A stretch of 15,525 bases of DNA from CAZQKL01 sp964593895 [NCBI: uncultured bacterium]. Lineage in GTDB: Bacteria; DYJV01. The notes beneath the pieces were generated by a model that searched no databases, had not been told where the DNA came from, and worked only from the letters and a program-made list of their open reading frames with translations. The position numbers and the translations under genes are program-made. The stretch spans positions 1-15,525 of the forward strand of contig CAZQKL010000045.1 in assembly GCA_964593895.1 (NCBI GenBank). The letters run 5' to 3'. Positions 1 to 7,445 of the stretch are shown one piece after another (position 1 is the stretch's first letter; each line of letters opens with the position of its first letter).

Positions 1-614
1 TTTGTTAAATTAGACTTTTTTTTAATTTTATTACAGATTGAAGTTGCAAAAGCATCTGCTAATGCTCCATCTTTTGCAATTACAGTAACAAGGTCAGCAT
101 TTCCAAAACTTAAAGAATGACCAATTTTTGAAGAAGATGAACATACAGCTAATGGTAATTTTTCCTTTTTTATTTTTATTCCCAAATTTAGATTATTCAC
201 TCCTTTTAAAGCAACTATCCTATCTTTATTTCCATAAATGAAAATATCACCTCCATTTTCTATTAAAATTTCTTTGCAATATTTTTTTAAATCTAAGGCA
301 ACAAATTGAGAGATTGCTCCTGCAACAGCTGAAAATGGACCTACATTTGCCTTTTCAGATGCTTTATACATTGATAAAATAATCTTTGATAAAGGTTTTT
401 CTGGAATTTTCAAAGGTTTTAATGAAGAAAAAAATTCTGGATATTCTTTTATATGCTCTTCAATAATTTTTCTATATTTCAAAAGGGAAAAATAAGCTTT
501 TTCCTTAACATCTTTATCTGTTACAAAAAAAAGGTCACTTTCTTTAATTGTAATATTAAACTTATACTCACCTATTTTAGGCTTATAATTTCTATAAATT
601 CTTGCAACTTCCAT
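1..614 (-). CDS. UPF0280 (COG2122) ApbE-like protein, 3' end cut by window edge
   Basis: I translated this by hand from the ATG at 614-612 to the window edge: 204 codons with no stop, so the C-terminus is missing. Family members are about 240 residues long, so little is lost. Residues 91-102 (VGPFSAVAGAIS), 118-124 (IENGGDI) and the segment around 161-191 ending in ALADAFAT are hallmark blocks of UPF0280, a relative of ApbE FAD:protein FMN transferases. The biochemical activity of the family is not established. Work in Methanosarcina ties COG2122 proteins to efficient sulfide assimilation (recalled, not checked here). The ATG follows the cysE stop with no gap (TAAATG), so translation is probably coupled to cysE, which supports a sulfur role by inference. 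No signal peptide is visible. The family call is firm; the function is open. Confidence 0.87.
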   Translation of the reverse strand, partial: MEVARIYRNYKPKIGEYKFNITIKESDLFFVTDKDVKEKAYFSLLKYRKIIEEHIKEYPEFFSSLKPLKIPEKPLSKIILSMYKASEKANVGPFSAVAGAISQFVALDLKKYCKEILIENGGDIFIYGNKDRIVALKGVNNLNLGIKIKKEKLPLAVCSSSSKIGHSLSFGNADLVTVIAKDGALADAFATSICNKIKKKSNLT

Positions 615-1328
615 TTACTTTAATGTTTTTTTTATTTCTTCAAGGTCTTTAAGGTTTTTAAGTATTTCTTTTTTCGCATTTTTATGCAATTCAGTTAACG
701 AATTAATCTCTTCTTCAATTTTTATTAATTTTTCAATAAGAACTGTTAAAGCTTTTGCTTCTGGGTCTGGCAATAAATGATGGTCAAGAGGTGCTTCTTT
801 AATTTTTTTCCTTACTGTTTTTCCAGGCACTCCAACTACTGTTGAATTTGGTGGAACATCTTTAACAACAACTGAATTTGCACCAATTCTAACATTTTCA
901 CCAATTGTTATATTTCCTAATACTTTAGCACCAGCTCCAATTACAACATTGTTTTTAATTGTTGGGTGTCTTTTCCCTTTTCTCCAGGTGGTGCCTCCAA
1001 GAGTTACACCATGGTAAATTGTCACATCATCTCCAATTTCAGAAGTTTCCCCAATTACAACTCCCATACCATGGTCAATTACAAATCTTCTTCCAATTTT
1101 AGCTCCTGGATGAATTTCAATTCCTGTTAAAAATCTTGATATGTGAGAGATAAACCTTGCAATAAAAAATAATCTTTTTTGCCAGAAAAAGTGTGCAATT
1201 CTATGGAGTAATGTCGCTTGAAATCCAGGATAACAGAATATAATTTCAATTATACTTCTTGCTGCTGGATCCCTTTCAAAATAGCAATTTATATCTTCTT
1301 TAACCCTTTTTAAAAAATTCTTCAGCAT
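615..1328 (-). CDS. cysE: Serine O-acetyltransferase
   Basis: Converts L-serine and acetyl-CoA to O-acetyl-L-serine, the acceptor for sulfide in cysteine synthesis; cytosolic. The 237-residue protein has an N-terminal helical part (about 1-65, including FERDPAARS) and a left-handed beta-helix of hexapeptide repeats (about 70-170). D85-H86 in VIDHGMG matches the catalytic Asp-His pair of E. coli CysE (D157/H158), and H121 in KRHPTI matches H193. The tail (about 176-237, with [10 protein letters not shown]) is a charged helical extension like that of short bacterial CysE proteins. It ends in lysine rather than the isoleucine that docks into CysK in enteric bacteria. The ATG is the first start after an in-frame TAA two codons upstream and lies 29 bp inside the PHP gene, with only a weak Shine-Dalgarno site. 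No cysK is visible in the window. Confidence 0.95.
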   Translation of the reverse strand: MLKNFLKRVKEDINCYFERDPAARSIIEIIFCYPGFQATLLHRIAHFFWQKRLFFIARFISHISRFLTGIEIHPGAKIGRRFVIDHGMGVVIGETSEIGDDVTIYHGVTLGGTTWRKGKRHPTIKNNVVIGAGAKVLGNITIGENVRIGANSVVVKDVPPNSTVVGVPGKTVRKKIKEAPLDHHLLPDPEAKALTVLIEKLIKIEEEINSLTELHKNAKKEILKNLKDLEEIKKTLK

Positions 1329-1947
1329 TTTTTATAGCAATTTGAAAATCTTCTCTTTCACCTCCTGCTCCAATTATTATTTTTTCAGCAATTTCCATTG
1401 AAACCAAATCTTGTGGAGCATGAGCATCGTTATTTATTAAAAATTTTGCATTATATTTTTTTGCAAGTTTTAATACATGGCCATTTGTTAAAGAATGGCC
1501 TTTTCTTGTTGTTATTTCTAAATATTTATTATTTTTCACAGCAATTTTTACATCTTCTTCTCTGATAATTCCTGGATGCGCAAGAATATCAACATATTCT
1601 GAAATCAGTGCATAATAATTTGTTTTTTCAGCAACTGGTTCAACTATAGTCTCTCCATGAACAACTACAATATCTGCTCCAATTTGTTTGGACATTTTTG
1701 CTAAAATATCAATTTTTTCAGGTGGAACATGGGTAATTTCTATTCCACATAAAACTTTTATGTTCCATTGATTGACTAATTCTTCTTTTATTTTCAGGCA
1801 ATTTTTTATTATAATTTCAAAATTTGTAAAATCAGCATGGTCTGTTAAGGCAACTCCTTTATATCCCTTTACATAAGCTCTTCTTACAAGTTCAGAGGGG
1901 ATTAATTCTCCATCGCTAAATGTTGTATGTGTGTGTAAATCATACAT
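1300..1947 (-). CDS. PHP-domain phosphohydrolase, histidinol-phosphatase-like
   Basis: A single-domain PHP metal-dependent hydrolase of 215 residues. The metal-binding motifs appear in order: HTHTTFSDG (5-13), TDHAD (35-39), E70 in GIEIT, H97 in VVVHGET, H124 in LAHPG, and D174/H176 in NNDAHAP. These residues build the trinuclear site of PHP phosphoesterases. The set with C-terminal DAH is typical of stand-alone HisK-like or nucleoside/sugar phosphatases. The substrate cannot be read from sequence: histidinol phosphate is the default guess, but no his genes are nearby and the neighbours are glmS and cysE. The start ATG lies 3 bp after the glmS stop, preceded by GGAG (1954-1957) within the last glmS codons. 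The 3' end overlaps cysE by 29 bp. The fold is certain; the role is uncertain. Confidence 0.88.
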   Translation of the reverse strand: MYDLHTHTTFSDGELIPSELVRRAYVKGYKGVALTDHADFTNFEIIIKNCLKIKEELVNQWNIKVLCGIEITHVPPEKIDILAKMSKQIGADIVVVHGETIVEPVAEKTNYYALISEYVDILAHPGIIREEDVKIAVKNNKYLEITTRKGHSLTNGHVLKLAKKYNAKFLINNDAHAPQDLVSMEIAEKIIIGAGGEREDFQIAIKNAEEFFKKG

Positions 1948-1950
1948 AAT

Positions 1951-3798
1951 TTACTCCACTGTAACACTTTTTGCAAGATTTCTTGGTTGGTCAATATCAC
2001 ATCCTTTATAATCTGCAATAAAATAGCTTAATAATTGTAATGGAACCGCATAAACAATTGGTTGAAGATACTTATTGACATCGGGCACTTTAAAAACAAA
2101 ATCACCAAGAGTTTCAAAGCTGTCATTATTACCTTCATTTGTGAAAATTATTGTAATTCCTTTTCTTGATTTTACTTCATTTAAATTTCCAATCATTTTT
2201 TCATAAAGTTCATCTTTAGGAATTACAACAACAACAGGCATATTTTCGTCAATTAAAGCAAGAGGGCCATGTTTCATTTCTCCTCCAGGATACCCTTCAG
2301 CATGAATATAAGAAATTTCTTTTAATTTCAATGCTCCTTCAAGAGCAACAGGAAAGTTTATCCCTCTACCAAGATAAAGAAAATTAGTGTATTTTGCTAA
2401 ATCTGGAGAAACTTCTTTTAAAGCTTCTGAAATTTTTAATGTTAATCTAATTTTTTCTGGGAGTTCAGATAAATCTTTTAAATAAATTTTCAAGTTTTCA
2501 GCTGATAAATTTCCCCTTAATTTTGCTGTAAAAAGGGCTAAAATGTAAAATATTGTAATTTGAGAAGTAAAAGCTTTTGTTGAAGCAACACTTATTTCAG
2601 GACCAGCATGAGTATAAATTGTGTAATTACTCTCTCTTGCAATTGAACTTCCAATTACATTACATATTGAAATAACTTTAGCACCTTTTGATTTAAACAA
2701 TTTCACAGTTTCTAATGTGTCAGCTGTTTCTCCAGATTGACTAACTGCAATTAAAATTGTGTCATTATTAATTGGTCTTTTTCTGTATCTTAATTCTGAA
2801 GCATATTCAACTTCTGGAACAACTCCTGCAATTTCTTCAAATAGATATTTTCCTATTAATGATGCATGCCAACTTGTTCCACATGCAGTAATTGCAAAAT
2901 CGTGAGAATTTTTAAGTAAATTTTTAATTTCTTCGGGCATGTCTGGAAAATTTATAATATTTTTGGTAAAATTTACTTTATCAATGTAAGTATTTAAGAT
3001 AGCATCTGGTTGCTCCATAATTTCTTTTAACATAAAATGTTTGTATCCTGATTTTTCAGCTTGTGCTGGGCTCCAGTCAACTGTTAAAATTTTTCTTTCA
3101 ATCTTTTCAAAATTATTATAAATTTCAAAACCATCTTTTTTAATGAAAATTATGTCATCATCCTCCAAGATAATTACTTTATTTGTATATTCTAAAAATG
3201 CAGGAATATCTGAAGCAAGAAAATATTCATCTTCGCCAATTCCAAATATTAAAGGAGAACCTTTTCTTATTCCAATTAAAAGGTCATTATAATTTTTTAA
3301 AATTATTCCAAGAGCAAAAGCTCCTTTTAATTCTTTGACAGTTTGAAAGATAGCTATTTTAATATCATCTGTATATTTTAACTTTTCTTCAATTAAGTGT
3401 GGAATAACCTCAGTATCAGTGGTTGAGGTAAAAATGTGGCCTCTTTTTTCAAGATATTCTTTTAGGTCAGTAAAATTTTCTATTATTCCATTATGAACAA
3501 CTGCTATCTCTTCATTACAACAAGTGTGGGGATGGGCATTAATTTCTGAAGGTTCTCCATGAGTTGCCCATCTTGTATGACCAATCCCGAGATTTGCATA
3601 ATATTTTTTCCCTTCTTCTGAAAAAATTTTATTTTCAAGATTAACAATTTTCCCTTTTTCCTTTTTAACAATTAGTGAGCCATTAGAAATTATTGCAATT
3701 CCTGCAGAATCATAACCTCTGTATTCTAATTTTTTCAATGCATTAATAATTACAAATTCTGCTGGTTTTTTCCCTAAATACCCAACTATGCCACACAT
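1951..3798 (-). CDS. glmS: Glutamine-fructose-6-phosphate aminotransferase (isomerizing)
   Basis: Makes glucosamine-6-phosphate from fructose-6-phosphate and glutamine, the first step to UDP-GlcNAc for peptidoglycan and lipopolysaccharide. Full length at 615 residues. The N-terminal class II glutaminase domain (about 1-220) has the nucleophile Cys2 in MCGIVGY, RWATHGEPS (76-84) and HNGIIENF (102-109). Two SIS sugar-isomerase domains follow, with VSQSGETADT (352-361), SVASTKAFTSQI (403-414), the later EGALKLKEISYIHAEGYPGG region (19 of these residues are continuous in the sugar-binding loop), and the C-terminal DQPRNLAKSVTVE. K610 there matches the K603 that binds sugar phosphate in E. coli. 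The ATG has a strong Shine-Dalgarno site. It is the first gene of the leftward operon and divergent from moxR. No key residue is missing. Confidence 0.98.
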   Translation of the reverse strand: MCGIVGYLGKKPAEFVIINALKKLEYRGYDSAGIAIISNGSLIVKKEKGKIVNLENKIFSEEGKKYYANLGIGHTRWATHGEPSEINAHPHTCCNEEIAVVHNGIIENFTDLKEYLEKRGHIFTSTTDTEVIPHLIEEKLKYTDDIKIAIFQTVKELKGAFALGIILKNYNDLLIGIRKGSPLIFGIGEDEYFLASDIPAFLEYTNKVIILEDDDIIFIKKDGFEIYNNFEKIERKILTVDWSPAQAEKSGYKHFMLKEIMEQPDAILNTYIDKVNFTKNIINFPDMPEEIKNLLKNSHDFAITACGTSWHASLIGKYLFEEIAGVVPEVEYASELRYRKRPINNDTILIAVSQSGETADTLETVKLFKSKGAKVISICNVIGSSIARESNYTIYTHAGPEISVASTKAFTSQITIFYILALFTAKLRGNLSAENLKIYLKDLSELPEKIRLTLKISEALKEVSPDLAKYTNFLYLGRGINFPVALEGALKLKEISYIHAEGYPGGEMKHGPLALIDENMPVVVVIPKDELYEKMIGNLNEVKSRKGITIIFTNEGNNDSFETLGDFVFKVPDVNKYLQPIVYAVPLQLLSYFIADYKGCDIDQPRNLAKSVTVE

Positions 3799-3870
3799 TT
3801 TTTCCTCCTTTAAAGTTCATTAATAAAATTTTATTTGAAAATCAATTAATATTTTTATAAGAGCTTTTTC
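3799..3870. promoter_or_regulatory. Divergent promoter region between glmS and moxR
   Basis: This 72-bp AT-rich gap is the only one between divergent genes, so both the leftward glmS operon and the rightward MoxR/Bat operon should start here. A rightward candidate is TTGAAA (3835-3840) with TATAAG (3856-3861), at a short 15-bp spacing. A leftward candidate is TTGATT (complement of 3840-3845) with a poor -10 near 3817-3825. The base composition makes chance matches likely, so the region is better supported than the individual boxes. No operator palindrome was seen. The gap is too short for a glmS ribozyme. Confidence 0.45.
3804..3811 (-). promoter_or_regulatory. Strong ribosome binding site of glmS
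   Basis: On the minus strand AAAGGAGG lies 5 nt before the glmS ATG. This is close to the full anti-16S complement. It fixes the start so that Cys2 becomes the N-terminal nucleophile after methionine removal. Confidence 0.9.
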
Positions 3871-4803
3871 ATGAATAATTTTAAAGAAATTATTGAAAGA
3901 TTTTTTCAAGAAGTTCATAAGGTAATAATTGGTCAAGAAAACCTAATAAAAAATTTTCTTATAGCAATTATTTCAGAAGGACATGTTTTGCTTGAGGGAG
4001 TTCCAGGTCTTGCAAAAACAAAAACTGCAGAGGTTTTTTCAAAATTACTTGATTTATCTTTTTCAAGAATTCAATTCACTCCAGATTTGCTTCCTTCAGA
4101 CTTAATTGGAACAGAGATTTATAACCCAAAAGAAATGAATTTTATTGTAAAAAAAGGGCCAATCTTTGCAAATTTTATACTTGCAGATGAAATTAATAGA
4201 GCTCCAGCTAAAGTTCAGAGTGCACTTTTACAGGTTATGCAGGAAAAAAGGGTAACAATTGGAGATAAAACATTTAGTCTTGATTTACCTTTTTTTGTAG
4301 TTGCAACTCAAAATCCAATTGAACAGGAAGGAACTTATCCACTTCCAGAAGCTCAAATTGATAGATTTATGATGAAAATTTTAATTACATATCCAAAAAA
4401 AGAAGAAGAAAAAATTATTATGGAGAAGTTTTCTTTTGAAAAAGAAGTTGAACTTGCACCTGTTTTATCAAAAGAGATGTTATTTGAAATCAGAAACCTT
4501 GTTGAAAATATATACATTGATGAAAAAATAAAAGATTACATTGTTGAGATTGTTTTTAGAACAAGAAATTTAAAAGAATTTATAAGGTATGGAGCAAGTC
4601 CGCGAGCATCTATAAATTTATATAAAGCTTCAAAAGCCCTTGCTTTTTTAAATGGAAGAGAATATGTTACGCCTCAAGATGTTAAAGATATATCAAAAGA
4701 AATTTTACGCCACAGAATTATTCTAACATATGAAGCAGAAGCTGATGGAATTACTCCAGATGATGTTATTCAGAAAATTCTAAATTCTGTCCCCACACCA
4801 TAA
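3871..4803 (+). CDS. MoxR-family AAA+ ATPase
   Basis: A cytosolic AAA+ ATPase of the MoxR family, which acts as a chaperone or remodelling factor for partner proteins with VWA domains. The 310-residue length is typical. The Walker A motif is GVPGLAKT (43-50), Walker B is ILADE (103-107) followed by INRAPAKVQSALLQVMQE, sensor 1 is N148 in ATQNP, the arginine finger is probably R165 in PEAQIDRF, and sensor 2 is R245 in GASPRAS. All nucleotide-handling residues are intact. It heads a six-gene VWA/Bat operon, and its TAA shares one base with the next ATG (TAATG). The start is the first ATG after an in-frame stop. Only a weak AAGAG precedes it, so the leader may be very short. Confidence 0.95.
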   Translation: MNNFKEIIERFFQEVHKVIIGQENLIKNFLIAIISEGHVLLEGVPGLAKTKTAEVFSKLLDLSFSRIQFTPDLLPSDLIGTEIYNPKEMNFIVKKGPIFANFILADEINRAPAKVQSALLQVMQEKRVTIGDKTFSLDLPFFVVATQNPIEQEGTYPLPEAQIDRFMMKILITYPKKEEEKIIMEKFSFEKEVELAPVLSKEMLFEIRNLVENIYIDEKIKDYIVEIVFRTRNLKEFIRYGASPRASINLYKASKALAFLNGREYVTPQDVKDISKEILRHRIILTYEAEADGITPDDVIQKILNSVPTP

Positions 4804-5648
4804 TGAAAAATTTTTTAAAATATCTCAATATCAAAGCAAATTTTTTGTCAACTGAATTTTTTGTTGGTCAATATGAAAGTGCTTTTAAAGGACAGGGATT
4901 GGAGTTTTCAGATATAAGAGAATATATTTCTGGAGATGATGTTAGATTAATTCACTGGAAGAAAAGTGCAAAAGGTGAAAAATTGTATGTAAAAACATTT
5001 CAGGAAGAAAGAGAAATTACTGTAATCATCATGTTTGATATTTCAAAATCAATGGAATTTGGAACAAAATGGAAAAGAAAATGTGAAGTAGGAGTTGAAG
5101 TTTGTGCTCTTTTTTCATATGTTGGTTTAAAAAGTAATGATAAAGTTGGTCTTATAACTTTTAATAGTAAACCTATAAAATTTATCCCACCTTCAAAAGG
5201 TAAGTCGCACATCTGGAAAATTATTAAAACAGCTGCTGAAAGTAAAAATTCAGGAGAAACTGACTTATCTCTTGCATTAAAGTTTTTAGAACATAGAGTG
5301 AAAAGAAAAGCTGTTGTTTTTATTATATCTGACTTTATTTGTGATAATTTTTATAATGACTTAAAGCTTCTAAAATTTAGATACGATATTGTGCCAATAA
5401 TTATAGTTGATAGATTTGAAGTTAAATTTTTTAATAAAAGAGCAAAATTTTTTATGTTATCAGATTCTGAAAAATTTTCTCCTATTTTTCTTAAAAATGA
5501 AGAAAATATTTCAAAAAAGTTGGAAGATTATTTTTCTTATAGAATAAAATCGTTAAAAAAGATTAATTGCCAGCCAATTATACTTTATACTGATAAAGAT
5601 TATCTGCCATCAATTATAAGTTATTTTAAAACCAGAAAAAGAAAATGA
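4803..5648 (+). CDS. DUF58 / VWA-domain protein, MoxR partner
   Basis: A DUF58 protein of 281 residues whose N-terminal signature (about 27-71) contains GQGLEFSDIREY, SGDDVRLIHWK and a conserved Glu-rich segment. A von Willebrand A-like fold follows with an intact MIDAS metal site: D79-I-S-K-S83, T153 in GETD and D177 in IISDF. There is no membrane segment or signal peptide. It is the short form without the N-terminal transmembrane helices of longer DUF58 proteins, so it is likely cytosolic with MoxR. DUF58 genes regularly sit just after moxR. Its exact client is unknown. It overlaps moxR by 1 bp and the following gene by 4 bp (ATGA), which suggests coupled translation and fixed stoichiometry. 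Confidence 0.92.
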   Translation: MKNFLKYLNIKANFLSTEFFVGQYESAFKGQGLEFSDIREYISGDDVRLIHWKKSAKGEKLYVKTFQEEREITVIIMFDISKSMEFGTKWKRKCEVGVEVCALFSYVGLKSNDKVGLITFNSKPIKFIPPSKGKSHIWKIIKTAAESKNSGETDLSLALKFLEHRVKRKAVVFIISDFICDNFYNDLKLLKFRYDIVPIIIVDRFEVKFFNKRAKFFMLSDSEKFSPIFLKNEENISKKLEDYFSYRIKSLKKINCQPIILYTDKDYLPSIISYFKTRKRK

Positions 5649-6484
5649 AAAAGTTTCTTTTACTTATATTTTTTTTAAATTCTGCATATCTTAATGCTGT
5701 ATTTTTCAAAGTAAAAATTATTCCTGAGAAGAAAAATATTTATTTAGGTGAAAGAACAAAAATCAAAATTTTAATAACTTCAGATGAAAAAATTAAAAAA
5801 GTTGTAGTGAATTTTAATCCCTATAAGGATATATATATTTCAAAAAAGGATATAAAAATTTCAAATAAAAAAGCAATAGTAACATTTTATATTCAATTTT
5901 TTTCTGTTGGTTTACATACTTTTCCAAAAATAAATTTAGTTGTGAATGGAATTAAAATTTATACAGATAAAGTAAAAATTAATGTTATTTCAAATTTAAA
6001 AGGAGGAGAAAAATTTAGAGATGTAAAGCCTCCAGAGAAAGTTTCATTTTATCTTACAAAAGATGAGATTATTGTGTTAATATTTTTAGCTCTTTTGCTT
6101 ATATTGGTAATTATTTTTTTTAAAGTTAAAGGTAAAAAAGAGAAATTAAAAGGTTTTAAAACTGATTTTTATACCTCTTATGAAGAGTTTTTAAAAAATA
6201 TTAAAATTTGTGAGCAATTATTAAATGAAAATAAAATTAAAGAATTTTACTTTTTTATTTCATCTTTTTTGAGAAAATATATTGATAGAAAATTTAAAGT
6301 TAATACTTTAAAAATGACCATTTCTGAAATTGAAAAGCTCAATATCCCAGATGAAATTAAAGAAATTTTAAAAGAATTTGATGATATAAAATTTACAAAA
6401 AAAATTCCTTCAATTAAAAAGGCAAATTCGCATTTGGAGAAGGTAAAATTAATAGTGAAAAATGTTGAAAATTCAAAATTTTAA
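5645..6484 (+). CDS. BatD/DUF4381-like membrane protein of the Bat operon
   Basis: A 279-residue protein of Bat-operon type. Residues 1-18 form a signal peptide or anchor (KKFLLLIFFLNSAYLNA). A short beta-rich Ig-like domain follows (about 20-118), then one transmembrane helix (140-159) with lysines after it, and a helical, Lys/Glu-rich cytosolic domain (about 165-279). The position between DUF58 and BatA is where many bacteria carry a DUF4381 protein, but similarity to that family is only at the level of layout. The plan (signal, Ig, membrane, helical domain) repeats that of BatD at 8932-10500, and the C-terminal domains look alike by eye. No enzymatic motif is seen. It probably links periplasmic VWA proteins to cytosolic MoxR/DUF58 (inference). 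It starts in a 4-bp ATGA overlap with no clear Shine-Dalgarno site. Confidence 0.75.
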   Translation: MKKFLLLIFFLNSAYLNAVFFKVKIIPEKKNIYLGERTKIKILITSDEKIKKVVVNFNPYKDIYISKKDIKISNKKAIVTFYIQFFSVGLHTFPKINLVVNGIKIYTDKVKINVISNLKGGEKFRDVKPPEKVSFYLTKDEIIVLIFLALLLILVIIFFKVKGKKEKLKGFKTDFYTSYEEFLKNIKICEQLLNENKIKEFYFFISSFLRKYIDRKFKVNTLKMTISEIEKLNIPDEIKEILKEFDDIKFTKKIPSIKKANSHLEKVKLIVKNVENSKF

Positions 6485-7445
6485 TTTTATTTTTCTGATT
6501 TTTTTTGCTTTTTTTATACTTGTAAGATTTTACAGAAAAAGAAGAAATAATGTATTGTATTATCCTGTAGCATTTTTGTTTAATGATAAAAGCAATTTAT
6601 TAAAATTGCGAATATTTTTAGATTTTTTAATTTTTCTATTTTTTGTTTTATCAATAATGAACTTTCAAAATTTAAAAAGAATTAATTTCTCTTATAAAAA
6701 GGGAATTGCTATTATTTTAACCCTTGATACTTCAAAAAGTATGTCAGCAATTGATTTTTCCTATAATGGAAAAGTTATTACAAGGCTTTCAGCATTAAAA
6801 ATGGTTATAAAGGATTTCATTGATAAAAGGCCAAATGATAAAATAGGGATAGTTATTTTTGGGAAATATGCTTTTACTCAATGTCCATTAACTATTGACC
6901 ATGATTTGGTGAAAGAATATATAAAAAATTTGCAGGTAGGGATTGCTGGAGATAGCACATCAATTGGTGATGGTCTCCTTTTAAGTATAAAAAGATTAAA
7001 AAATGTAAAAGCAAAAAGTAAAGTAATTATACTTGTAACTGATGGAAGAAACAATTCTGGTTTTATTGACCCAATTACTTCTGCAATTATTGCAAAAAAT
7101 AGTAATATAAAAATTTACACAATTGGAATTGGAACAAAGGGTAAACCTGTTCCAATTTATTTAGACACTCCCTTTGGAAAAAGAAAAGTTTTTATAAATG
7201 CAGACCTTGATGATTTAACTTTAAAAAAAATAGCTAAAATTACTGGAGGTAAATATTTTAATGCTAAGAATTTAAATGAGCTAAAAGAAATTTACAATCA
7301 AATTGATAAAATGGAAAAAACAGAATTTAAAGCAAACTCATATTATGAAATAGAGTATTTATATCCATATTTTCTTATTCCAGCATTAATTTTTATTTTA
7401 GTTAAAATTTTATTTATAAAACCTATTTGGGAACTGATACCATGA
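6462..7445 (+). CDS. batA: BatA-type membrane-anchored VWA protein
   Basis: A 327-residue Bat family protein. Transmembrane helices lie at about 5-20, 48-66 and 308-322, with a VWA domain between the second and third. The MIDAS is intact: D89-T-S-K-S93, T166 in GDSTS and D194 in VTDGR. The segment KPVPIYLDTPFG and the later TGGKYFNA are typical of BatA/BatB. The basic stretch RFYRKRR after the first helix argues that this loop is cytosolic and the VWA domain periplasmic (inference). Bat proteins were named for Bacteroides aerotolerance and are tied to stress survival elsewhere; the molecular task is unresolved. The gene overlaps the previous one by 23 bp and the next by 4 bp. The symbol is assigned by architecture and position. 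Confidence 0.9.
   Translation: MLKIQNFNFIFLIFFAFFILVRFYRKRRNNVLYYPVAFLFNDKSNLLKLRIFLDFLIFLFFVLSIMNFQNLKRINFSYKKGIAIILTLDTSKSMSAIDFSYNGKVITRLSALKMVIKDFIDKRPNDKIGIVIFGKYAFTQCPLTIDHDLVKEYIKNLQVGIAGDSTSIGDGLLLSIKRLKNVKAKSKVIILVTDGRNNSGFIDPITSAIIAKNSNIKIYTIGIGTKGKPVPIYLDTPFGKRKVFINADLDDLTLKKIAKITGGKYFNAKNLNELKEIYNQIDKMEKTEFKANSYYEIEYLYPYFLIPALIFILVKILFIKPIWELIP

Noticed and set aside
3799-3870. A glmS ribozyme or other riboswitch upstream of glmS
   Set aside because: The whole gap to the divergent moxR start is 72 bp, AT-rich and without a pseudoknot-like core; the glmS ribozyme needs more length.
5000-5212. A 70-codon open frame antisense to the DUF58 gene
   Set aside because: It is opposite the MIDAS-containing domain and has no independent support.
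7427-7441. TTG start for batB five codons upstream of the ATG
   Set aside because: ATG 7442 gives the ATGA overlap common in this operon and a normal family N-terminus; the TTG has no better ribosome site.
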